DNA of 64,000 bases. It comes from Amoeboaphelidium protococcarum (taxonomy: Eukaryota > Aphelidiomycota > Aphelidea). The notes beneath the pieces were generated by a model. The model saw only the letters and a program-made list of their open reading frames with translations, searched no databases and was not told where the DNA came from. A program made the position numbers and the translations under genes. Where the stretch lies: assembly GCA_023515745.1 (NCBI GenBank), contig JALECJ010000020.1, positions 1,550,001 to 1,614,000 on the forward strand. The letters are read 5' to 3'. This document shows positions 23,413-35,653 of this stretch, piece after piece (position 1 is the stretch's first letter; each line of letters begins with the position of its first letter).

Positions 23413-23827
23413 CGACCATGATGATGATGACGACGACGATGATCACAAAGGCAAGCACAAGGGCAATAATCGCTGCAAGAACAACAAGAAAGGCAAGAAG
23501 AAGGGATGCTCTACTTCTACCTCTTCTACCACTAGTAGCAGCAGTAGCACTAGCAGCAGTAGCAGTAGTTCTGCTGAGGCAACGACTACCTCGGATTCTG
23601 TAACGTCTACTCCTGAGAGCACAACCACCACATCTGAGGCTGAAACTAGCTCTAGCAGCTCTTCTACCTCCACTACCACCAGAATAACTACGGGGCTTGC
23701 TGGTACTTCTGACATGCCATTCCGTGTAATGCCGTCTGCATTGACTCCAACTCCAACTCCTACGGGTTTATCGGGCACGATTGACATGCCATTCTTGGTT
23801 GCCGAGCCACCTTTGGAAGCTAGTTGA
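23159..23827 (+). CDS. Secreted Asp-run and Ser/Thr-rich protein
   Basis: 222 residues. ATG at 23159 begins a clear signal peptide (MKVSTINIAVAACLLLSLSV, cut likely near THG-AA). Then come a Kex2-like dibasic YRR, a Gly/His/Lys segment, an uninterrupted run of about 19 Asp, a His and eight more Asp, then Lys-rich sequence with two Cys. A Ser/Thr-rich stretch of about 75 residues, probably O-glycosylated, follows. The end carries two copies of a TGL-x-GT-x-DMPF-x-V motif separated by a Thr/Pro linker. There is not a single Gln, unusual here. No C-terminal hydrophobic GPI signal is seen. A wall, mucin-like or Ca2+/metal-binding surface protein is plausible; the function is unknown. Confidence 0.75.
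23360..23411 (+). repeat. (GAT)n trinucleotide repeat encoding poly-Asp
   Basis: About 17 near-perfect GAT codons within the secreted protein gene, followed by an interrupted second block up to about 23441. Nearly pure GAT rather than mixed GAT/GAC suggests recent slippage expansion. Copy number is likely to vary between strains. Confidence 0.9.
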
Positions 23828-23974
23828 TTTGACACACACTCTCCCTCTCCCACAATGTTGAATGAAGGTAGTTGAGTAGTTGATGTACGAATGAATGAAT
23901 GAACAAAACTCAATGCATTGACTTTACTTTATTCTCTTCATTATTATTTGGTAAACTAAAACTATGCAGCATAT

Positions 23975-26900
23975 TCACTAAGCAGAAGGGCACGCTAACA
24001 CCAATGCTTCAACATTCGAGACGCAGCCGGCATCATGCTTTTCTTTAGCTAAACGTTCAAGAAGCTGAGCATTAGCTGCACCAGTTTCCATGACCATATT
24101 GCAGAAAATGCCGTCTGGCTTCTGTAGTAGATTGTACGGAGAGTCCAGTTCCACCAGTCTGCCCTTGTCTAGCACCAATACTCTATCGTAATCAATAATT
24201 GTATTCAGGCGATGAGCAATAGTAACAACGGTTGAATTTTTGAAATCGCGTCGAATAGACTCTTGGATTAACTTATCAGACTCAAAGTCCACATTAGCTG
24301 TCACCTCATCCATGACCATAAGTTTCGGCTTTCTGAGCATAGCTCTGGCCAGGCAAAGTAACTAGCGCTACCCAGTACTAAAATTTTCGCCGTTTGCCTA
24401 CACTTTAGAGTCCAACTTATCATCTTGTTACGATATCGCCTTCTTCATGTTGACAACATCTAACACCTGCCAAATGTCTTCATCAGTGTGCTTATTGAAT
24501 GGATCGAGATTAGATCTCACAGTACCACTAAACAGCACCGGATCCTGAGGAATGATAGCCAACTTGGAGCGAACATCTGCCAGTCCCATCTCGCTTATAT
24601 TCAAATCATCAATCACTATGGAACCGCCAGCCAACTCCATCATTCTGAAGATTGAATACACAGTAGTACTCTTACCAGAGCCAGTTCTTCCAACAACTGC
24701 AAACTTCTCATGGGACTTGATAGTTAAATTCAAATCTTGCACCACCGGAGCATCGCTGGTATCGTACTTGAGCGTTACGTTCTTGAATATCACCTACCCT
24801 TTGGAAGGCCAATTATCTGGTGGTCTTTTATCCACAACAACAGCCTGAGCCTCATGAGGTAGACCACTAATATAGTAATGTAGTCTTTCAATAGAATTGG
24901 CATTCACTTCCATTTCTACAAACTATCGCACAACGAATCCCATGCTGGACACCAACTACAACGCGTAAGAGAGCGATACACCATAAAGTGCAGCAGACAA
25001 ACCATACGTTTAAACCGTGATGGCTCCGATTAGAGCAGTAAAGAAACAGATGAGAGAACCGAGAGTCTCCAGTCTAAGACCAATCCAACGCTGGCACATC
25101 AGTTGTAAATACACGGCTTCATTGTTATAGTCAATGTACTACTGACAGTCGGATACAAATTTCTATTATTTTCCGTAAGCTCTAATGGTGCTAAGTCCGC
25201 TCATCGTCTCTTCAAACTAAGAATATATAGGACTGCGAGATATCGCATCCATTCGCTTCAACTCACGACTAGTTCTAAGGTATAGCTACTGAAGAAATAT
25301 ATATGCAATAGAAAGAGGCACCAGGGCAACTAGGATGAATGGAGCCGCATAAGCCATAAGAGCAATCAATCCAAGCAGTGAGAATGACAGCGTTATAAAA
25401 AATTAAATCGATGAGGGAAGAACAGTATCCAGGACATCAGTATCTCTGGAGAATCTGTTCACTATCCTACCCAAAGGAGTCTAATCAAAGAAAGACATCG
25501 GAGCCCTGAACACACTAGATATAGCATCTTTGTGAAACTTTGTGGATGCGAATGCAAAGCAAACAGCCATAAAAGAACCGAGGATTGATGAAAATATTCC
25601 CTAAGAGATTCCCCATGCAAAATATACTCCACTGTAGGTCGCAGTCGATAAGCCAAACTAATCATTAGTCCAGAACACCAACCACAGATCATTTCCAATT
25701 CTAGCCACTTGCGTAATAACCGCTAGAAATAAAGTGATCGCTAAAAATACTGGACCACCTGCAGCCTTGATATAGCTAGAAAATATCGACCATTATAAAC
25801 TTCCGATAGCACGCTCTTCGTCGATCATTCCTTTACTAATTCCGGCTGGTTTATTTTCATTCTATACTTTATCCTTTTTAGTGACAGCTTTTTCATCTTG
25901 ATTCTCCTCCAGACCGTGGTTTTAAACCAAATCCGCAACTTATCCCTTCATATTCATAACCTCCTAATATGTTCCCTACTCCGCAATTGATCCATCTTTC
26001 ATAAAAACAACATAATCAGCTAAATGCAAATACTCAATGTGATGAGTGACGAGAATGACAGTCTTATCCTTGAGTTCGGTCTTAATACACTCGTTAAAAA
26101 TGTGTCTACCAACATTTACATCAACAGCACTGAGCGGATCATCAAGTAAAGCGATATCCGGTTTACAATACACCAATCTCGAGAGTGAGACTCTAGCCTT
26201 CTGTCCACCAGATATCTAAACACCCTTCTCGCCGAGCAGAGTATTCGCACCATTAGGAAGCCAATCCAAATCTTATGCCAGGGCGGTAACTTGTACAGCG
26301 TGATCAAACTAATCCTGTCTGAAATCATCACCAAAAGACACATTGTCTTTGACACTGCCATTCTTAATCCATGGCTACTACATGGTGTATCCAATCTTAC
26401 CATTGATTCGAATCTGACCGCTCAATGTCTTCATTTCACCAAGAATTGCATTCAAGAGACTACTTTTGCCACTTCCAACCTGACCACACACAATGACCAA
26501 ATCTCCCTTCTTGACTTTAAGATTAATACCTCTCAAAGTGCTCAGTTTGACCATTGGCACAGCATTCTTATTAGCCTCAATATCTTCCTACTTGGGTTGT
26601 TAACTGTCTTTACCAGTCTGATCACCCTTAGATGCACTCTATACCAATTCCCATTGAAAATTGCCATCAATAATTTCAAGTGCGTACTCGTTATCAGAAT
26701 CGGGCGCATCAGGCTTGTCACTCGCCTGGCCAATGGAAATGGCTTACAATTCTTCGGCATTCAAGACATCACTAAGTCTATTAATTGCTACTCTAGCCTC
26801 CACAAGCATACGGATAGTATTGGGGAGCATTATCAAAGGGAACCTCATCAAGTTAAACAAGGCCAAAGAGCTGAATATCACCGGAGGATTGAAGGTGGGA

Positions 26901-27943
26901 TTAAGAGCTCCATAAACTATGAATGATACGACACTAGCCAATAACGGAACACTCATGGTAATTCCCATTAGAATAGCAGTCCACACATTCACAGTTTTCA
27001 CTCGATCAACTTCACTAGATCTCAGAGATAGCAAACGTCCAAGAAAGCTGTCTTCCCATGCAAATAACTTAATTATACGCATACCGGCAAGAAATTCCTA
27101 AGTCCTCTTGATACGATCATCAGTGATAAAAGCGTATGATCTTCTCAGCTTGCCAAGATAAATAAAAACATAAGCTTATACTGGGATAGTAAGAACCAAA
27201 AGTCCAAAACCAGCCAAAGCTGATACTCCTATATTGGCAATGAGTAGTCCCAAAATAACAATGACTTACACAGGAGAAGTCCACAAGAAGTGACCTTACC
27301 AGAACAGCATCTCCACTCTTGTAAGATCCGAAGACACAATATTCAGAATCTATCCACTACTGTACTTTTATCTAGACAGCGAGGACAACTTGATCAACTT
27401 GCGATAAGTGGTGGCGGTGAGACAAGCACGAGCCTGCATACCATACTTCATCGAAAAATAGTAATAACGATTCTGAAACAGAGTGGCGAAGAATTAGAGG
27501 ACAAAGAATATCACAGAATAAATAGCAGCTAAATACAAAGGAGGTCTGTCAGCAGGGGTGGCGGCAGATGCACTGTTAACTGCAAATTACGTAAGCAGAC
27601 CAATGAACACTGGGCTGGCAATGTTACACGCAGACTGGATCGCCATCGGTATTGCCAGCAGACCGTACTCCCAACCAAAAATTTACTTTAGAACTTGATA
27701 CACAGATACTTTGCCACCTCCGGGAGTCTTGGACTTTATTTCATCAAAAGCCTTTTCAAATCTATCAGCAAGATGCGACGCCTGACTATCAGAAGTGAGC
27801 GGGTACAGATCATGATGCTAGAGGGGATGCTTGTAACCATAAAATATCAACTGATCCAGCCAAGTGTAGACAAGCCGAGAGAAGAACCAAGCATTCTCCT
27901 CAGGCGACTTTTAAAACTTTCTACTCTACTTTTGCTCAGACAT
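23975..27943 (-). CDS. ABCC-family (MRP-type) full ABC transporter
   Basis: 1322 residues in one frame from ATG at 27943 to TGA at 23975. The N-terminus SPEENAWFFSRLVYTWLDQL is the ABCC L0/TMD1 entry, without the extra TMD0, so it is of short ABCC4-like type. NBD1 has Walker A GQVGSGKSS near residue 486, signature ISGGQKARVSLSRL and Walker B IALLDDPLSAVD. NBD2 has VGRTGSGKST near 1084, IIPQDPVLFSGTVRSNLDPF, signature FSTGQRQLLCLARAML and LMVMDEVTANVD. Both Gln of GQRQ are TAG codons. Catalytic Glu follows Walker B in NBD2 but is Asp in NBD1, the usual ABCC asymmetry. Likely substrates are organic anions, glutathione conjugates or cyclic nucleotides. The C-terminal tail is Ala/Leu-rich. Confidence 0.95.
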
Positions 27944-28526
27944 TTGGTAATTAGAAGCAAGATAAACACTTTTACACTGAATTTCTAAGGAGTAGGAGTA
28001 AAAATGACGATGGTGACGTAAGCAAGAAAAGAAAGTTGAAACTGTTTCAGCCGACGACGATCTCCGATTTTATAAACTAGGCGCGATCGCGGATACTTGA
28101 GATCCTGCGGGATTTTAAAAAAAACCAAATGTACTGTAGTCTAAACCAATACTTACAGCAGGATTTGTTAATATAAGCAACGCATATAGATCAATGTTAT
28201 ACCTCATAGATACAAAGAGTTGTAAATTCGCGAACTACACTCAACTCATTGGATTATACTCCTGATGCATTTTATGTTTCATCAGGTGCATCTTTTTGGC
28301 GCGGCTATTAACTGACGCCTGCTACCATAAAGCGCGTTACAGCCGAATATTTTCGCCATTCTTCAGGTTTGTTTTACCACACTTGATTACGGTAAAGTCT
28401 CTTGGCACAAAGGTTAGGATTGTCAATGAGTTTATTTCTTGCTGCGGATATGATTTTAAAGGCGCGCCTTCAGTTGACTAAGTGATCAATATAAGGACTA
28501 TTAAATTTCGATAATTACAATATGAT
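27944..28526. other. Intergenic region upstream of the ABC transporter
   Basis: 583 bp between the ABC transporter start and the Sec7-PH 3' end, both on the minus strand, so it should hold the transporter promoter. It contains an interrupted palindrome TGAAAC-T-GTTTCA at 28037-28049. It also contains a hairpin CCTGATG / CATCAGG at 28261-28267 and 28280-28286. A short open frame at 28296-28481 has no recognisable content. Confidence 0.45.
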
Positions 28527-30080
28527 TCATTATACTTTTTTAGATGTCAGCGTGTAAACGACTTCTCTTTAGAGCGCCGAGGTCCACTTGGCCACATCAG
28601 AAGCGTTATCACTACACAGCTCAATAGAAGAATAACAAGCGTCTTACGGTTTGAGGCCCTTTGATATGCGAGCCAATTTGAGAGGAGACTAGTCCATGGA
28701 GGATATTTATATTTTATTTTATCTCCTAGGTATTATTCGAGACAGCAATCCGCCTGGGTTAACCATATTCGAGGCAATCTGAAAGTTGAGCAGAGGAACA
28801 ATAGTATACTAAGTTCTGTTGTGTCCACAGAATATAAACAAGCATGAGTTTGCCAATACACAGAAGTTATTACGATTAAACAAAGATAAAGTCAAGGTGC
28901 CAGGGAGTCTATGAAACTTGACGCGCAACCACCCAGATCTAACAGCACGGCTGAGAAACAATTACTGGTCCACTTTAAAATCATCCTTTTCATCCATCAG
29001 AGGATTGAATGGAATTTAAAGAATAGATTCATAGCATTGTTCTAGATAATGTCGCATTATATGAAAACAATGCTCTTAACTTCTTTCGCCATCTACATTT
29101 AAGCTTGGCGAAGAACATTACACGTCTTTCAGATAACGCGACTACTTAAACATAAGAGTCAGGTTATTACGTACAAACACTTTCCTCTTCATCTTATGAC
29201 GTACTTGTTAATTATGCAAGTCGGTATTCAATAATATAAAGCTAAAACAGACAAGGTACGTGATATCTTCTTCTTACCAGATGGACTGCAGAATAGAAGG
29301 GTCGCTGCATTCATCCGATTCATGTAGAATAAAATATCGCACCAGCTCAGAGTACCGACCAGCAAATGCAGTTATCACCCGATCAATCTATTGCGCCTCT
29401 CCGGGAAGTTTAAACATTTCCAAATACCTTCTCAAGGCACTCAATAAATCCATTAGATCATTTTAAGATGTTGAGAAATCAATTAGTCGCGTAAATTCAG
29501 CAAGTACTTATTGATTGAATTCTCGATGGTCGCATAAGTACGCCCCGACAGCACGTTTAGTCACCAGTTACTATGATGAAGCCTGGAATAAGAACTGCGC
29601 AACACTCTCAGGACTTAGCGAATCATTTATAAAATAATTACATCGGATAAGGTGATTCAAGCCCATCTACTAATCCAGATTAAACTTTCTACAGCCAACC
29701 AGATATTATTCGCGCGTACAAACTAAGTCATAAGTTTATGCTGTGCAAAAGGAGGTGACAGAAGGAGTGGACCTGCGAGACATGGGATCGATTTCATAAT
29801 TATCACAAACAGATTTATTAACACTTTATCCACAATCAGTGTCAGTGAGAGAAGAGGAGCGGGCAGGCAGAGATCTTTAAGAAGGATTGCGCAATAGCTA
29901 TACGGATTCTTAATGCAATTGTATAGAGATTGGTGTTAGAGGTCGATCTTGCGATTGCTTCATCGTACTGACGCCAGAGTCGCGCATACTCAATTGATCA
30001 TCATCATCATTACAGTATGCTGAGATTATATCCTCAGCGAATGAATAATACTGGCTGCCACTATCGCAATCTGAATTCAT
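28527..30080 (-). CDS. Sec7-PH Arf guanine-nucleotide exchange factor (EFA6/cytohesin-like)
   Basis: 518 codons unspliced from ATG at 30080 to TGA at 28527, or 505 residues if a 36-nt intron at 29242-29277 is removed. The Sec7 domain is clear: GLNHLIRC, AVGAYLCDHREFNQQVLAEF, LLSALRRYLEMFKLPGEAQQ with the glutamic finger Glu, and FILLNTDLHNQQVRHKM. After it a PH domain follows (SGWLRVKF, CLFIFCG, DVAKWTSALQRE). The N-terminal 145 residues are Ser-rich and disordered. Sec7-PH proteins activate Arf6-type GTPases at the plasma membrane. The splice, GTAAGA...TTTTAG, restores SICFILLNTDLHN, which matches the family length; read through, it would insert 12 residues. Both readings stay open. Confidence 0.9.
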
Positions 30081-30300
30081 AATTAATTATTTAATTTGTC
30101 ATTCATATATGCAACTACAATAAAAGAGGAGCACAGCAGTATGGCAATTTCTCTGCATTTTTATATGCGTTATGAGCCCCTTGATCGTTCTGATTAACGA
30201 ATCGCGCTCTCATTCAACTGCGTTAGGACTCACAAACAGACATACGCATTCTAGTTCTAGGTTGCAGTAAGCTTAATAATAGTAATAATAATATATTAAT

Positions 30301-31023
30301 ATGTCTGTCAATTATTTAATTTAAACTTGTCTTATCGCGCTTGCCACTGTGCTCGTTGTTGAAGCTGTCAATTGGTATTATGTCTATAGAAAGGAGGACT
30401 ATGTTGAATTGGCGGAGCAAGTCAAGAAGTATGATGGCATGGTTAAAGATTAGAAACAGTAGATCCAGCAGGCGACTAATGATAAAAAAGTGAACAGATT
30501 GAAAGGCACGCTTAGAGCTAATCAAGGACATTTGCAGTAGTTACAGGGTAGAATGATGCGCTATAACATGCTCAGCGGTTTTCTGAATATTGCGCAACTT
30601 TTGGGTGGATATTACTTGATGTATCTGCTTGGCTTTGATGGAGTGGTCATTTGTCAGTTACCGTTTGTTCCATTCTCGTTCATGCGAGGATTGACATTTC
30701 GCGGGTTGAATGCAACAGAATTGTAATAATCCGCCGCGTCTTTCGCTTCCTCTCAGAGTACATCTTAAGAAGGAAGCGGTTCTGATTAGAGTGTAGTTGA
30801 TGAACAAGTGTACAAGAACGCGTCAGTGTACTTTATATTTGGATTCGCCATTGTGGTATTCAGACTTTGGGTGTAGTAATTGATGGAGAAATTGCAGCTC
30901 CGTCCACAACTTCCAGTGTCCACGACTGGTAGTATTTTTGAGGCATCCTCTGAACTTGCCGAACAGATTGACCCAAATGCCAGTTGGTCTGAAATCTTTT
31001 CCGGTAAAGTGAAAACTAAATGA
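30301..31023 (+). CDS. TMCO1: TMCO1-like ER membrane protein (Oxa1 superfamily)
   Basis: 240 residues. A first membrane segment (LIALATVLVVEAVNWYYVY) is followed by a coiled coil of about 60 residues with Lys/Gln. A second hydrophobic region (ILNIAQLLGGYY-type, then LPFVPFSFMRGLTFRGLN) and a third (VYFIFGFAIVVFRLW) complete the order typical of TMCO1. The segment PFVPFSFMRGLTFRGLN matches the human PFTPLSYIQGLSHRNL. TMCO1 is part of an ER translocon complex for multipass proteins and has been described as a Ca2+ leak channel. An acidic, Ser-rich insert of about 35 residues lies between the last two segments and is absent from animal TMCO1. Confidence 0.88.
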
Positions 31024-31307
31024 TTATTTAATCTGCCTCATGATATTAGATTTGAAACTTGTTATTGAGTGTGAATTAATATATCATTGTTCATTCATAT
31101 TATATTTTTTTATTATGTGGTTTTAACATGAATTACCTAACCATGCTTTACATTTACATAAGTATCTGTAAACTTAAACCAGTCCTCTTCAGTGAAATAA
31201 CACGCGCTTTGGAAAGGAGCAACGAAACTCTGAACGTTCCGCCCGCACGACTATGCTTTCTCCGTTCTTATGGCTTTTTTCGTCTTGAAGTCTCAGTTAT
31301 TGCACTA

Positions 31308-33862
31308 ATGGATATAAAAAAGTTCAAGGTATATCTTGTGTGATTCTTAGAGTATTAATATTTTATAATGTCGTTTATGTATATCTATAAAGTGTGTAGT
31401 TTGAGAATTGTAAAGTGCGAATTTAACATGGAAGGAGGTAGCACTTGGCTCAAGTCTATATTTTGAATCATCACCTGCTGATACGCCTTTAACTGAACAA
31501 TATCACGTCTAATGACCCGGCGTAGAAATAAGATTAATGTTATCAGGATCTGAGATTATCTTTTGGGATGATCAGTAATGTCTCTAAAGGTGGTGGCGAT
31601 AATGAGTCGTCAGTTACTTCATCGTCATCGGTGAACGATTCCAGCAATAGAGAAGTTGAAATAGTGACCAAGTCCTTTATGCGATTATTGATACAGGTGC
31701 CCAGTGACCGTGATGCCTTGGATTTTATGCATGCACTGAATACACTCTCATCCAAAATGTTGATTTTTAACGGTGGTGATTCTTAGTAATAATAACTACA
31801 GTAACAATAATAGTTACCAAGTGTGAAATTAATCCGGTTGAAGGGAGTGGAGACTTTTGAGTTTGATTTACTGAAATAGGATTGTGGTAGGCAGCAGATT
31901 GGTGGCAGTGATAGAGGTCTTAAATGGCGTGTTAGTAATGTCAATGGTACGTATGAAATGTCGCCCACCTACCCGAGGACTTTGATTGTACCCAGTAGGA
32001 TTGGTGATGCCACTCTGAAGCATGCCTCAAAGTTTCGCTCTAAAGGCCGTATTCCAGCACTAAGTTACACCATTCCATATATGGGCTTTAGTGTCACCAG
32101 ATGCAGTTAACCCATGGTGGGAATCAAGAGTAAGCGATCGTTGTAAGATGAGAAGCTGGTTGAGGCCATCTTTGAAAATGTTGACTATCCATCCCGACCT
32201 GCCAGTAATATAATTCTGGATGCCCGACCTATGATTAATGCCGTGTCTAATAGAGCGATGGGTGCTGGTTATGAGAGTACCGAATACTATAAGGGCAGTA
32301 GATTCATGATGGGAATAGAAAATATTCATGTTATGCGCGATTCTTTGAATAAAGTGGTTAATGATATCGTCTTGAATCAGAATATACCCGATAAGGTGGA
32401 CGTGATGTATTAGTTATATGAGAATTCTGGATGGCCATCGCATATCAAGTCTATTCTTAAGGCGACTGCAGTTATAGTTGATTATGCTCGATAGCATCAG
32501 GTGGACAGTGTGACGAATATACTGATACACTGCTCTGATGGATGGGACAGGACGGCCCAATTGACCTCTCTGTCTGCGCTGTGTATTGATCCACATTATA
32601 GAAGTATGGTGGGATTTTTTAGTTTGATTGAACGTGAATGGTGTTCATTTGGCCACAAATTTGCAGATAGATGCGGCCATTTGGTGAACATGGACAAGAA
32701 GTAGAAAGTGCCTTTTCTATCTGGCACGTCTTCTTAATCTTTAAGTTCTGGTTCTAATCAAAGTATTGTTAATCAGAGTTCTAGTAGATTGAATACACCG
32801 AGTTCGCCTATTGACTCGAAATACTAAAAAGTTAGTGAGAAAGAAATGTCCCCAGTATTCCACTAGTTCTTGGAATGTGTTCATCTGATTATGCTCCAAC
32901 ATCCGTCGCAGTTTGAATTTAATGAAGAACTACTTCTTAGAGTATACAGGGCAGTGTTTGATAATGATTTTCTGACTTTTGGTGGTAATTGTGAGCGTGA
33001 AAGAGGTTCTATGAATAGGGGGAGAGATAGTTGTTCTCTGTGGGATTATATTTTATCGAACAGGGATGATTTCACGAACTTAAGTTATCAAGGTCAAAAG
33101 AATGCAGGTAATGCAGCAACTTTAAATTAGAATATTCTCAAAGTTTCGTATCATCCAAAAGATATCTCAATATGGAGAAGATTGCTGTTTAGTGCTGATG
33201 ATTCGACTCATTGTGGTAATGGATTGTCGCTTTGTGATTACGCAGATTCTGTACCACCTTTTACAGTCAGACATCCGTACAGAAGACTTCCTGGTAGTTA
33301 TGTGGAAGCTTCAAGCAAAATAAAAGACTCTCTGGACAAGTGCTTCCATACCGATTCATTACTGCAACATCATCTTCACAATCTCGATGCTCAGATAGAG
33401 AATCTCAGGTAGAAGATTCTACAATCATCGACAGGTGTTGAATTACCTCCTTTACCTAGCGAAGTATCCAATTAATCTACTCCCCGACTATAGTCGGCTG
33501 ATTAGTAGTAAAAGTCTTAATCTGAACTTAATCACTAGTAGTAGTAGTAAATCCATGTTGTTGTCAGTCATAGTAAATAGTCTTAATGCTCCAATTGCAA
33601 GCATATATTCTTTGCTTAGGATAGTCAATTTTAATGCACTTGGTGCTCAAGTATAGTTTGTATTGATTGTTCGCGATATAGACTTGGTGTGTCTGATGTG
33701 TTGACTGCCATAATAAGTTCGAGTTAGTAAAGTGAAGATTCTCCAACTGATAACGTTGAAAATGAAAGATCACTACCAAGATGGCGCGCGTGTGAGCGGT
33801 GTACATCCAAGGTAGTCAAGAACAATTCTACTAGTGCTATCACTACTTAGGTTAGTTCATGA
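31308..33862 (+). CDS. Myotubularin phosphoinositide 3-phosphatase with C-terminal FYVE-like finger
   Basis: 827 residues from exon 31308-31328 and exon 31400-33862, joined over a 71-nt intron ending TGTAG. The splice supplies the ATG and the first strand of a PH-GRAM domain ([15 protein letters not shown]), with LSFGMISNV later. The catalytic domain has [32 protein letters not shown] and [11 protein letters not shown] with Cys385 and its Arg intact, so it should be active on PI3P and PI(3,5)P2. A Gln-rich linker precedes a C-terminal Cys pattern [21 protein letters not shown] and CERC that looks like a degenerate FYVE/zinc finger, as in MTMR3/4. Likely an endosomal enzyme. The linker and tail are rich in TAA/TAG. 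Confidence 0.92.
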
Positions 33863-34019
33863 TCTTTAATAATAATTAACTCCACTTCAATTATGCCATT
33901 TTAATCGTTCCGCTTATAGTAGCACTTTTAACTTCCATTTTACTCTTTCATCGCGATAATATCTTTTTTCATCCCACCAGGCCGAAATACAAATTATCAC
34001 ATAATCAGTGTTAAAAAGT

Positions 34020-35456
34020 ATGCCAAAAATTCAAGATAGTTTTGGGCGAACGACTATACAGGCTAGCAATTTAGATTAAAGAGTGACTGATTAGCTGTTG
34101 GCATCTATTTTCTCCACCGCTGGCCCTATAGTGTCTATACGGACAATACATGATCGCGCAACAGGCTCTACCTCTACCTCATACATTGAGTATAAAGATC
34201 ATTAGTCTGCAGAGACGGCTATATTGACGCTGAATGGAAGGCGCATCTATGATTTGAGTGTGCAGTTGAAGTGGTATATTCAGATTACAAAGAGCAAGGA
34301 GGATATCTCGAGTCATTACTCTCTCTATGTTGGCGATTTGAGTGGCGATGTTGATGATCAAGTTCTGGCTAGAGCGTTCGCTGATGCTCTTGGTGGGAGT
34401 GCTCTATCAGATGCGCGTGTAATGTGGGACCTGTAGACGGGCAAGACTAGGGGATATGGATTTGTGACTTTTAGAACTAAGCGAGATGCTGAGCGTGCCA
34501 TTCAGATGATGAACGGTCGCCAGATTGGCTAGCGATATATCAAGATCAATTGGGCTCATAATAAAGCCAATCTACAAGCTGGCTCTAATGCTTCTGGTTA
34601 ACCTTAACAAGGGGATGGTGCGTAGTAATTTTAGCCGTAGTAGTAGTAAATTTCTTAATAAGGTTAGAGTGCCGCGAGCACTGGTACATATTCCACTGCA
34701 CCTGTATTTGAACATCCTAAGAGGCCTACACTGAACTTGAATACTGTCTTGAATTAGAGTTAGCCCAGTGTAACCACCGTGTACGTTAGTATTCCTCCTA
34801 ATACAACTACAGAGATGCTACAAACCGCTTTCCTTCCGTATGGCCATATCCTGGATATTAAGATTCATCATGAGAAGGGATACGCATTCGTCAAGATGGA
34901 CAGTCACGAGAATGCAGCACAGGCCATCTGTTACTTGGCCAATGCTGCATTTAATGGCGCCAAGTTGAAAGTGGCGTGGGGTAAAGACAAGTCTGGCGGT
35001 GCTGATGGTGGCGGTCTTAGTGCGTCTTCATCTTCGTAGAACATTTCAATGATGCCATCTCACCAATAGTAGTAATAATAGTAGTAATAAACAAGTGGAT
35101 ATGAAGACAGTATGAAGTTTAGTGTGAATGCGTTCATGGCATATCAAGCTGCCTCTGCCAACTTGGCATATTATTAGAATGGCGGAGATGCACAAGGAGA
35201 TCATTATTACTAAATGTAGAAGTAGTAATAATAGATGATGCTAGCGTAGTAGTAATAGCTTTAATAGTAATAGTAGTCTAATCAGTCTCTATAATCTCCG
35301 CAATACATCACACAAGAATAGTAGATCTAGTAATAACAATTTTAGAACATGTACAGACATTATTTACAAATGTCTTAAATGTCTTAATAATAGCAGTCAA
35401 GTTAATAGTCTCAGTCTAATGCTCCTGTGATGTAATCTAATGCTAGTTCAAGTTGA
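34020..35456 (+). CDS. Three-RRM RNA-binding protein, TIA-1/Pub1-like, with poly-Gln tail
   Basis: 478 residues. RRM1 spans about residues 12-85 and is divergent. RRM2 spans about 97-180 with LYVGDLSGDVDD (RNP2) and RGYGFVTF (RNP1). RRM3 spans about 255-330 with VYVSIPPNTT and KGYAFVKM followed by LKVAWGK, the typical TIA-1/Pub1 end. A Gln-rich linker divides RRM2 from RRM3. The last 140 residues are a prion-like Gln/Ser/Tyr/Met domain in which most Gln are TAG or TAA. TIA-1/Pub1/Nam8 proteins bind U-rich RNA, act in splicing and form stress granules. Which of these the protein is cannot be told from sequence alone. Confidence 0.88.
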
Positions 35457-35653
35457 ATGGTATTGTTGTAATTGCACAAAATACGAGTAGTCTTGTATGT
35501 TGGTGGTAGAATTGATTAATCGACTAATGACCACTTATAAATTGTGAATTTAATAAATTAAAATCGAGTTGCCTGCGTATTGATTTCCTTTAATATTCTC
35601 ACAGAGGTCATTATTCTAGTAGATGATACTATCTGCCACCTTCAAGTATATAA

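Noticed and set aside
23210-23458. Hydrophobic antisense frame rich in Ile
   Set aside because: It is the reverse complement of the GAT repeat in the secreted protein gene.
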